Part shown: positions 37,533 to 44,721 of the stretch, piece by piece
Layout: the number at the start of each line of letters is the position of its first letter
Numbering within the stretch: the stretch's first letter is position 1
Assembly (NCBI GenBank): GCA_965218865.1
Contig: CBDCME010000048.1
Coordinates: forward strand, 1 to 50,861
Reading direction: 5' to 3'
Origin: CBDCME01 sp965218865
GTDB taxonomy: Bacteria > Pseudomonadota > Alphaproteobacteria > JAAXGF01
Length of the DNA: 50,861 nucleotides
Translations under genes and position numbers: made by a program
The notes under the pieces: model-generated
Databases searched by the model: none
Told to the model about the DNA's origin: nothing
What the model saw: only the letters and a program-made list of their open reading frames with translations

Positions 37533-37970
37533 TCAGATGCGTTGATCCAGGGTCAGGGAAATGGGCGATCCGGATCGCGTCGTGCTCTCCGAGCTGCCGT
37601 CGGCCGCATACCCCGGCGGGAGGAGGCGCTCCCCGGCGACGGCGTCGCGGATGGCTATAACCAACCGCTCGTTGAGCGATTTGGCCGATTTGATGAGGTG
37701 AAGGTTTTCGACCATTCGGTCAGTCAAGGCCTTGGTCGCCGACTTCAGCGCCTGACGCAAACCCGGCTCGGCGGCCGCCACGGCGACCTTACGCCGGACC
37801 AGCTCGACGGCGCCGCCGGCATAGCGGTCGGCAAGCGCCGCCTTTTCATCCTGCACGGAATCCAGCGCCCCGGGCTTTTTGGCGCGCAACAGATCGATTT
37901 CCTTCTGGAACACCGACGACAGACTGTCGGTTGCTTCGATCAAACCATTGATCAGGACGGCATCGGTCAT
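37533..37970 (-). CDS. FlgN-like export chaperone
   Basis: 145 aa, mostly helical: LINGLIEATDSLSSVFQKEI, ALDSVQDEKAALADRYAGG, AKSLNERLVIAIRDAV. FlgN escorts FlgK and FlgL to the export gate. The family is weakly conserved; the assignment also rests on its position just upstream of flgK. It overlaps the flgJ stop by 4 bases. Intact. Confidence 0.82.
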   Translation of the reverse strand: MTDAVLINGLIEATDSLSSVFQKEIDLLRAKKPGALDSVQDEKAALADRYAGGAVELVRRKVAVAAAEPGLRQALKSATKALTDRMVENLHLIKSAKSLNERLVIAIRDAVAGERLLPPGYAADGSSESTTRSGSPISLTLDQRI

Positions 37971-38290
37971 GAATTGTCGGCCTCCTGCAGCATGAGAAGC
38001 TGGCGCTCGACGGCATCGGCGATGCCGACCCCGCCGTTGCGCGCGATGATAGTGCCGTATTCCTGGCTCAACATGGACCGGTAGACCGATTCCGCGTACC
38101 CACCACCGAATTTTCCGTCGGTGGGGAGGCCGGCGAACATCTGCTCGAACATCTCGCCCAGAAACAGAGATTCGAATTCTTCCGCCACGCGGCGAACGGA
38201 ATCCCCGCCTTTCGCGGTCGTGTCGACGGCGGCGCTGGGGATAGGCCGGGCAAAAGTGGTGGCGAAGACGGCTTCCAGGGCGCCCATCAC
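37967..38290 (-). CDS. FlgJ-type rod-binding protein, short form
   Basis: 107 aa. Only the rod-binding domain is present: VRRVAEEFESLFLGEMFEQM and GGGYAESVYRSMLSQEYGTI. The muramidase domain of enterobacterial FlgJ is absent, as is normal in alphaproteobacteria. It caps the growing rod in the periplasm. It overlaps flgI by 4 bases. Intact. Confidence 0.88.
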   Translation of the reverse strand: MMGALEAVFATTFARPIPSAAVDTTAKGGDSVRRVAEEFESLFLGEMFEQMFAGLPTDGKFGGGYAESVYRSMLSQEYGTIIARNGGVGIADAVERQLLMLQEADNS

Positions 38291-39468
38291 AACACCTCGA
38301 TCTTGGCTTGAAGCGCGCCCGCCGCCTTGATTGTCTGCAGAATCGTGATCATGTCCCGAGGTCCGACGCCGAGGGCGTTGAGACCCTCGATCAGGTTCTG
38401 CAGGCTGACACCCGGATTTAGCAACGTAATCCGGCTGTCGCCGCCTTCATAGATGTCGACATCGGAGCGATCGACCTGGGTTGTTTCCGCGCCTTCCGGC
38501 ACAAAGGGACCGGGTTGGGAAACCACCGGGGTCTCGGTGATTCGAATGGTCAGATTGCCCTGGGCGATCGCGACCTTGCTGATGCGAACGTTCTCACCCA
38601 TGACGATGACACCGGACTGCTCGTCGATGACCACCCGGGCCGGTTGATCAGGTTCGATCCGGAGTTGCTCGATGTCGGTAAGCAGGGCGGCAACGTTGGT
38701 GCGGTAGTCCTCCGGCACGGTCAATTTTACCGTCGCCGGATCGATCGCCCGCGCCGCCGGTCGACCGTGGAGCGCATTGATCGCCTGGGCCATCCGTCTT
38801 GCCGTCGTGAAATCCGGGTTGTGGAGGCTGATGTTTACATGGGTCATGTTGGCGAGTTCGAACTCGATTTCGCGTTCGACGATGGCACCGTTCGGAATTC
38901 GGCCACTCGTCGGAACACCCTTCGTGACGGTCGTTCCGGAGGCGCCGGCGGCGGTAAAGCCCCCAACCACTATCTGCCCCTGGGCAACGGCGTAAATTTC
39001 CCCGTCAGCGCCCATCAAGGGCGTCACGAGGAGGGAGCCGCCGAGCAGGTTGGTGGCGTCGCCGAGAGCGCTGATCGTGACGTCGATGCGGTTTCCATGC
39101 CGGATAAAGGGCGCCAGGGTTGTGGTCACCATGACGGCGACGACGTTTTGAGTATTGAGGTTGAGGTCCCGAGTGTTGACGCCTAGCCGTTCGAGCATGC
39201 CGATCAGCGTTTGTTGGGTGAAGGGCGAGTTGGCCAAGCGATCTCCGGTGCCGTTGAGTCCCACGACCAGGCCGTAACCGACCAACATGTTGTCGCGCAC
39301 GCCCTCGAAGTTGGCGATGTCCTTGATCCGCGACGTGCTGGAAGCCGGAGACGCCACGGCCATGATCAACGCGTTCAGGAAGGAGAGGACGACCACTGCC
39401 CGCGGCCACCGATGTTCGAAGGGTTGGCGACGACCAGGTCGGGTGATGATTCCAATGATTCGCGGCAT
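38287..39468 (-). CDS. FlgI P-ring protein
   Basis: 393 aa. The N-terminal part includes a signal peptide (VVVLSFLNALIMAVASPASS). Then come SRIKDIANFEGVRDNMLVGY, GLNGTGDRLANSPFTQQTL and the C-terminal SLQNLIEGLNALGVGPRDMI and LQTIKAAGALQAKIEVL, all characteristic. It forms the periplasmic bushing around the rod. First gene of the flgI-flgJ-flgN-flgK-flgL-fliW unit, with a sigma-54 promoter candidate just upstream. Intact. Confidence 0.95.
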   Translation of the reverse strand: MPRIIGIITRPGRRQPFEHRWPRAVVVLSFLNALIMAVASPASSTSRIKDIANFEGVRDNMLVGYGLVVGLNGTGDRLANSPFTQQTLIGMLERLGVNTRDLNLNTQNVVAVMVTTTLAPFIRHGNRIDVTISALGDATNLLGGSLLVTPLMGADGEIYAVAQGQIVVGGFTAAGASGTTVTKGVPTSGRIPNGAIVEREIEFELANMTHVNISLHNPDFTTARRMAQAINALHGRPAARAIDPATVKLTVPEDYRTNVAALLTDIEQLRIEPDQPARVVIDEQSGVIVMGENVRISKVAIAQGNLTIRITETPVVSQPGPFVPEGAETTQVDRSDVDIYEGGDSRITLLNPGVSLQNLIEGLNALGVGPRDMITILQTIKAAGALQAKIEVL

Positions 39469-39506
39469 GAAACAATTTTCTGAAGTTTGTGATCTCTGGT
39501 GCTTAA

Positions 39507-39522
39507 AGCGAATTTCGTGCCA
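39507..39522 (-). promoter_or_regulatory. Sigma-54 (-24/-12) promoter of the flgI operon
   Basis: The minus strand reads TGGCACGAAATTCGCT. The -24 element TGGCACG is perfect, GG-to-GC spacing is the required 10 bases, and the -12 TCGC differs from TTGC at one base. Transcription would start near 39496, about 28 bp before the flgI ATG. Class III flagellar operons driven by FlbD and sigma-54 are known in this group. Confidence 0.72.
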
Positions 39523-39609
39523 ACTCGCCGATCATTCTTAACCAATTGAAAATAAATAATATTTTATTTCGAGCCGAAATATTGCCGGGGCCTTGGGGTC
39601 GCGCCAGCC

Positions 39610-39622
39610 GGCAAGCCGTGCC
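39610..39622. promoter_or_regulatory. FlbD-like operator upstream of flgI
   Basis: GGCAAGCCGTGCC is a GGCA-N5-TGCC palindrome, about 95 bp upstream of the -24 element, a proper enhancer distance. The same core occurs twice upstream of the flagellin gene. Confidence 0.58.
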
Positions 39623-39750
39623 AGGTGCCCGGAAATTCTTGCCCGGCCGCCGGGGCAATTTCACAGATTGTTAACCGCTGCCGCCGATCGTGAGTCCTAC
39701 CGCGCGTCTGATCACGACAAAACGCGTGCAGCGAACTTGAGCCAGATGAA

Positions 39751-40360
39751 ATGAAAATTACCGGTCCCGGGGGCATCTTTTCGACCACGGCCCGAAAAAC
39801 CCGCCGCGCGCGTGACTCGGACGGAGCAGGATTCGCCAGTCGCATTCCGACCGAAACGATTGCGGCGCCGCCGCTGGCCCGGGGTGGTCCGCTGGAGTCG
39901 ATTGATGCGTTGTTGGCGATCCAATCGACCCACGGTGGGACGGAAGGGCGTCCACCGAGCGAAACGGAAAGGTCGAGAGTGTCATGCCATGCGGATGGTG
40001 GCGTGTCAACCGTTGCTTTGCGCTTACGGCGAGAAAGGTTGAAGGAGCCTTGAATCAACGGCTTGGGGCGACCGTGAAAATCTGACGCCGGAACTGTCGG
40101 CCAACAAAATGCCATTGACCCACGGTGGGACGGAAGGGCGTTCACGGGCGCTTGCTCGCAGCAACGCGCTGCTGGATCAGCTTGAGGAAATTCGTCTAGG
40201 ATTGCTGGGCGGGGCCTTGCGGCAAAGCGATCTTGTCAAGTTGGTTGAGTATTTGCAGCGCGCCGACGAAACAACTTCGGACCCCATACTTGCCGCGATT
40301 CTCGGCGAGATAGAGGTCCGCGCCGCGGTGGAATTAGCGAAACTGGGTGTGCCAAATTAG
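39751..40360 (+). pseudogene. FliX flagellar assembly regulator, split by a 190-bp insertion/duplication
   Basis: FliX partners FlbD and the class II checkpoint in alphaproteobacteria. The 5' part (39751 on, MKITGPGGIF to SIDALLAIQST) and the 3' part (from HGGTEGRSRALA, through SNALLDQLEEIRLGLLGG, to EIEVRAAVELAKLGV, stop 40360) match FliX when the segment between two copies of a 25-bp direct repeat (39927-39951 and 40117-40141) is removed with one repeat. The result is about 141 aa, a normal FliX length. The extra 190 bp shifts the frame and stops the first part at 40053. It is divergent from flgI. Confidence 0.85.
39927..40141. repeat. Direct repeats bounding the insert in fliX
   Basis: A 25-bp sequence beginning GACCCACGGTGGGACG occurs at 39927-39951 and 40117-40141, with 165 bp of sequence between that is foreign to fliX. 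The repeat itself encodes the native residues THGGTEGR. It is too long for an ordinary target duplication. The spacer has no recognisable transposase piece. Confidence 0.75.
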
Positions 40361-40460
40361 TTTCTAGGGGGCGGGTTTCTGATTCGCGGTCCGGTAGGGC
40401 TTGCGGCGATCGATGTACGGCCATATATATGCGCGCGATTTTGGTGCCGTAACCCGAAGG

Positions 40461-40889
40461 ATGGTGCAGGTGACGCGGGTTTCTTTGTCTCCGGATTACA
40501 AACCCTCCAACGACGAAGCCTTCATGAACTCGGAGCAGCTCGAGTACTTCCGCCAGAGGCTCGTGCGCTGGCGGTCTGAGTTGCTGCAAGAGTCGTCACA
40601 AACATTCTTGAATTTGCAGGAATACACGGCGGCGCAGCCTGACTTCGCCGATCGAGCCTCTCAAGAGACGGAACGTTCCTTGGAATTGCGCGCCCGCGAC
40701 CGCGAGCGCAAGCTGATTAATAAGATTGACGCGGCCCTAAAACGTATCGAAGACGGCAGCTATGGCTACTGCATCGAGACGGGCGAACCTATTGCCTTGC
40801 AAAGACTGGTCGCGCGCCCCATCGCCACTTTAAGCGTCGACGCGCAGGAGCGACACGAGCGTCGCGAAAAGGCTTACCGCGAGGATTAG
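40461..40889 (+). CDS. DksA-type RNA polymerase-binding regulator
   Basis: 142 aa from the ATG at 40461. The alphaproteobacterial opening SPDYKPSNDEAFMNSEQLEY is followed by the coiled-coil with DxxDxA-type tip (QPDFADRASQETERSLELR), RKLINKIDAALKRIEDGSYG, and a degenerate zinc finger (GYCIETGEPIALQRL, only one Cys kept), as in many alphaproteobacteria. It modulates transcription with ppGpp. It is often next to flagellar genes in this group. Intact. Confidence 0.92.
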   Translation: MVQVTRVSLSPDYKPSNDEAFMNSEQLEYFRQRLVRWRSELLQESSQTFLNLQEYTAAQPDFADRASQETERSLELRARDRERKLINKIDAALKRIEDGSYGYCIETGEPIALQRLVARPIATLSVDAQERHERREKAYRED

Positions 40890-40930
40890 CGCCGCTTTCG
40901 CCGCGTTGAAGCACCGCCGTCGCGCGCTTT

Positions 40931-40947
40931 CGGCTTGGCTGAAGCCG
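40931..40947. terminator. Small hairpin between convergent dksA and the response-regulator gene
   Basis: CGGCTT-ggctg-AAGCCG, a 6-bp stem. Without a T-run on either side it is a weak terminator candidate for the convergent genes. Confidence 0.35.
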
Positions 40948-41011
40948 TATGATCCGGTTTAGATGTCCGGAACAAATGGCCGCTCGGGCACGCCGGGCGT
41001 GTCACCGAGTT

Positions 41012-41695
41012 TCACGATGCGGATTGTTCCGCGACTTGGGACCGTCTGCCGAAATAATCGGCCGCGAATAGCGCCGCCTGGGTTCGATTTGTGATTTTCA
41101 AGGTTTTCAGGATCGCGGAGATGTGTATTCGCACGGTGTGTTCGGATAGTCCCAGCTTACGGCCGATATCGCGGTTCGAGATCCCCTCGGCTAATAAGTA
41201 CAGGACGTCGCGTTGACGCTTCGTGAAAGGTGGTTCGGAGCTCCCCCATGACTCAAATAGTCTCAGTTGGATCTCGCTCCCTGGAAGCGGCGTCCGCGGT
41301 CTGTCGAGCAAGGCTCTGGGAAGACAAATCTCGCCTTCGAGCACGAGGCGCACGACCTTGAGTATTTCCTCGCCGCTCGATGATTTGTGGATGTAGCCCA
41401 TCGCTCCGTGCTCGATCGTTTGCAGGACCAAACGGCGATCCTGCAATTCCGACATCGCGATGATCGGTACTTTCGGGATGCGCTGGTGTACGGATTTGAG
41501 ACCGTCGAGTCCTTGCTTCCCGGGCATCAGGAGATCAAGCAAGACTAGTCCAAGGTCTCCGTGGTCCGAAACAATCCTAAGCGCTTCGTCGTAGTCCGTC
41601 GCTTCGAGAATGTCCGCGCCGCCGTTCAAACCCTTCAATAGCTGTTTGAGACCAGCGCGAACCAGCCAATGGTCATCCGCAACAAGTGTCTTCAT
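41012..41695 (-). CDS. LuxR/NarL-type response regulator
   Basis: 227 aa. Receiver domain: TLVADDHWLVRAGLKQLL, phospho-acceptor Asp in LVLLDLLMPGKQGLDG, Ser in PIIAMSELQDR, and Lys in GYIHKSSSGEEIL. The LuxR helix-turn-helix follows: FTKRQRDVLYLLAEGISNRD and LGLSEHTVRIHISAILKTL. No histidine kinase gene is next to it, so the signal is unknown. Intact. Confidence 0.93.
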   Translation of the reverse strand: MKTLVADDHWLVRAGLKQLLKGLNGGADILEATDYDEALRIVSDHGDLGLVLLDLLMPGKQGLDGLKSVHQRIPKVPIIAMSELQDRRLVLQTIEHGAMGYIHKSSSGEEILKVVRLVLEGEICLPRALLDRPRTPLPGSEIQLRLFESWGSSEPPFTKRQRDVLYLLAEGISNRDIGRKLGLSEHTVRIHISAILKTLKITNRTQAALFAADYFGRRSQVAEQSAS

Positions 41696-41801
41696 TTGAG
41701 TATACCCGATTGCCGAGGGAGATATATCGCCTTATATGTTATTCAACCTAGCTTGCCTGGATTGTCCTACCAGGTCAACAGCGGATGGGGTATACTTAAC
41801 A

Positions 41802-41939
41802 GTCTGTTCGAAAACTCGCGGTACCGGCGCTGTCCCCCTCCCGGCCACCCACATACTCTCGTGGGTGGCCGGGAGGGACAGATGGGTGGCCGGGAGGGAC
41901 AGACGCAAAAAATGCGCGGCCGCGCATTTTCGAATAGAC
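41802..41939. repeat. 138-bp MITE-like element with nested hairpins
   Basis: The ends are imperfect inverted repeats (GTCTGTTCGAAAA at the left, the inverse of GTCTATTCGAAAA at the right). Inside, a 23/21-base hairpin occupies 41830-41881 with loop 41853-41860. Its right arm is then repeated directly at 41882-41902. A perfect 22-bp palindrome centred on GCGCGGCCGCGC lies at 41909-41930. No coding capacity. It sits just upstream of the response-regulator gene. Confidence 0.72.
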
Positions 41940-42239
41940 CCTGAGTGTTTTCATTTTACAAGAATTAGGGCAGGTGGCGGACGCCCGCATTGACTCGGTA
42001 ATCTCGCCTATGAACGATTGGTTTAAGCCGATCACGTCTACCCCTAATTTTAACATGTTCAGCCATTCCTTTATCAGCCCCGAATACTCCTTCTGGCTTA
42101 TCGGCTCAGCCGCAACCCGATTATAGGAAGACGGGATACCATGGCCGCCAAGGAGACGCTCTTTCTCCTGCTCCGGAATCAGGTATGGTTCAAAGTTGGG
42201 GAGGAGGGGTGGCGGAGAGTAGCTTTAACGAGCACCTCT

Positions 42240-42465
42240 ATTTTGAGGGCCGGGCGCACGCATCCCCCAAGGGGTCACGAAAGCAATGGTCACTTGGGGC
42301 TGATCGTGCCCTTTGAAGCCAAGAAATGTCGTATCCGAGTCGGCGATACGGAATTTTACTGGCGAAAGGGGGGAGACCGTGGCCTTCGACGATACCAATC
42401 CTCACGAGGTCTGGAAACGACGAGGAACGCGTGGTCATCTTGATTTAGGACTGGTGGGGCGGGCG
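42240..42465 (+). pseudogene. Aspartyl/asparaginyl beta-hydroxylase-like remnant
   Basis: Fragments of the Asp/Asn beta-hydroxylase (PF05118-like) fold lie in three plus frames: GHLGLIVPFEAKKCRIRVGD with the iron-binding His of the HxGL motif, then GETVAFDDTNPHEVW with the second His, then NDEERVVILI. One extra G near 42371 and one extra A near 42417, both in homopolymers, separate them. The N-terminal part upstream of 42240 is not recognised. Related enzymes are 2-oxoglutarate-dependent hydroxylases of proteins or lipid A. Confidence 0.6.
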
Positions 42466-42597
42466 AAAACGCGACTGGTTATCCCCGACCCGCCTCGTGC
42501 CGGCCATTTGGGCGGGGTTTTGGGTGTGAATTTCGATCTTTCCGTCCCCTGTACGAGGACATCCCTCGAGGGATTGCAGTACGATGAACGAAGCGCC

Positions 42598-42896
42598 CTA
42601 CAGCGTCGCCACGATTTCGAGATCGACATCGGCCACGGCGTCGCCGCTGACAGTGCCAACAACACTGTAGCCCGAGTCCGCGACATTGGCGCCATTTGGG
42701 TCGAAGTACAAGGTACCCGTGCTGTCGAAAATAAACGATGCGGTCCCGTTATCGAATGCAATAGAGCCGCCGTTCGCCACGCCTGCGTTCGTCCCGTCGA
42801 ACACATCATTGCCTGCTCCTTGCCCAGATATGTCGGCGAAATTTATCCCTAGTTCGATGAGGGTCCCGTCCGTCAATCCGAATTCGGTATCTAATA
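42598..42896 (-). pseudogene. C-terminal fragment of an RTX/calcium-binding-type secreted protein
   Basis: About 100 residues, Gly/Asp/Asn-rich: QGAGNDVFDGTNAGVANGGS, DSTGTLYFDPNGANVADSGY, ending in VADVDLEIVATL. This resembles the C-termini of type I secreted RTX proteins, which carry the export signal. The upstream portion is cut off exactly at the IS630 left end (42897), so only the tail remains. Confidence 0.6.
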
Positions 42897-44060
42897 CCAA
42901 CCGCCCCAGAGTTTGACTCGCGCAAAGGTTTACACGCTAGGTTTTGTGTGATTCAAGGTTGTTGGCAACAAGGGAGTGTGTTCAATGCCAACGATTCCTT
43001 TGCGAAACGACTTTGATGCTGAAAGAGTCCGTGTTCTTGCGGCACGGAGCGATGATGGGAACCAGGCGCGACGGCTTTTGTCGATGGCGGCCATCTACGA
43101 TGGGATGGATCGAGCGTGCGCGGCGGGTATTGGCGGCATGGATCGGCAGACGTTGCGGGACTGGGTTCACCGGTTCAACGCGGGAGGTCCGGCCGGTCTG
43201 ATCGACCGCAAGCCGAACGGGGCGTTGCGTCGGTTGACGCCGTCGCAAATGGCGGCGCTTTCGCGGGCTATCGAGGCCGGTCCCGATCCCGAACGGGATG
43301 GGGTCGTGCGCTGGCGCTGCATCGATCTCAAGCAACTGATCCGAACGCGCTTCGGCGTGGACTATCACGAGCGGAGCGTCGGCAAGCTGCTGGCCGCGCT
43401 CGGGTTCTCGCATATTTCCGCGCGCCCGCGCCACGTCGGCCAGGATGCGCGGGCACAGGAGGAATTTAAAAAAAAGTTTTCCCGAACACTTGGCGAAAAT
43501 CGTAGCGGCACAGCCACCGGACACGCCCATCGAGGTTTGGTTTCAAGATGAAATGCGCGTCGGCCAGAAGAACAGCCTGGTGCGCCAGTGGGCCCCAAAG
43601 GGATCGCGCCCGCGCCAGGTCAAGGACCTACGGACCTCTTCGGCGTATCTCTTCGGCGCCATCTGCCCCGAGCGCGGTGAGGGCGCGGCGCTGGTCATGC
43701 CGCGCGCCAATACTGAAGCCATGGACCTGCATCTCGAGGAAATCAGCCGGGCCGTTGCCCCAAACGCCCATGCCGTCGTGCTGCTCGACCAAGCCGCATG
43801 GCACACCACTGCCAAACTCGGCATCCCGGAGAACATCTCCCTCGTGCCTTTGCCACCCAAGTCCCCGGAGCTCAATCCCGCCGAAAATGTCTGGCAATAC
43901 CTCCGCCAGAACTGGCTCTCCAATCGTGTCTTCGACTCCTATGAAGCCATCGTCGAGGCCTCTTGCCAAGCCTGGAACAACCTGACCGACCAACCTTGGA
44001 AGATCATGTCCATCGGCCTCAGAGCGTGGGATCGCACAAGGCAATGTTAAGGGCGGTTGG
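42897..44060 (+). mobile_element. IS630-family element, full length; transposase in two frames
   Basis: 1,164 bp bounded by CCAACCGCCC and its inverse GGGCGGTTGG, each next to TA (42895-42896 and 44061-44062), the IS630 target. The transposase starts at 42985 (MPTIPLRNDFDAERVRVLAA). The N-terminal helix-turn-helix half contains DRQTLRDWVHRFNAGGPAGL. A run of eight A's (about 43469-43476) separates it from the DDE half in the +1 frame: IEVWFQDEMRVGQKNSL (Asp), VVLLDQAAWHTTAKLG (Asp), PELNPAENVWQYLR (Glu), stop 44050. Combined length is 354 aa. The A8 run could be a slippage site allowing expression, or just a mutation. Confidence 0.9.
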
Positions 44061-44062
44061 TA

Positions 44063-44567
44063 TCAGATCGGGATTGGCGAGACTGTGGCAGCCCATGCAA
44101 TTCTTGGCGATGGCGTAACGGTCCGAGGGCCATCTCATGCCGGCCTCGGTGGCCTTGCCCATGCGTTCCGCCTTGTGTTCCGCGCTCTCGTCCTCGCGCT
44201 TCACGTTCTTGCCGCCGAAATCATTGTGGATATAGAGCCAGTCGGAGGCGTCGCCGTGGCAGCTTTCGCACGAAGTACTAGCCTTCGCGGACGGCTTCGC
44301 GGATTCGTCCTTCTGCACGAGCGAAAAATGACACAGGCTGCAGGTCGGATTTTTCCTCATATCCTTCTTGCCACCAACCGCCGTCGCGATCGTCTTCGCC
44401 TTGTCCTTCTTACGGATTTCCTTGAATGATTTGAAGTGCTGGGTTTTTTCCCAAACGGCGACTTCGTTTTCATGACATTCCGCGCAAACTTTGGGTCCCA
44501 CCTTGTACGCCGCGGCAGCGTCGTCTCCACTCGCGAGCCAGATTGCTGCCAAAGCGAAGGTTCCCAA
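44063..44567 (-). pseudogene. Tetraheme c-type cytochrome, C-terminus removed at the IS630 junction
   Basis: About 168 native residues. The signal-peptide-like N-terminus LGTFALAAIWLASGDDAAAA starts at a TTG (44567); the true start may be different. Four heme-binding CxxCH motifs are seen: CAECH, CSLCH, CESCH and CMGCH, a pattern like cytochrome c-554/NapC-type electron carriers of the periplasm. Native sequence ends at HSLANPDLI, where the IS630 right end begins; translation then runs into the IS for about 14 residues. The piece on the other side of the IS is a different gene, so the cytochrome end is lost. Confidence 0.82.
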
Positions 44568-44721
44568 AAGACGCGCGAGCCGGCAAAACGTTACAAGCGC
44601 CGGGCGCGGGAAAAGTTCGGTTTGCGTGCTCCTCCTTCAGTCCTTCGTTCCATTCTCACTGCGGGATCCGGCCGATATCGGGGATCGGCACGGAACAGCG
44701 CCACCTTGCCGCGGCACCAAT

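Noticed and set aside
41830..41902. A CRISPR array
   Set aside because: Only two direct copies of a hairpin arm without spacers of constant length and no cas genes; it is part of a MITE-like element.
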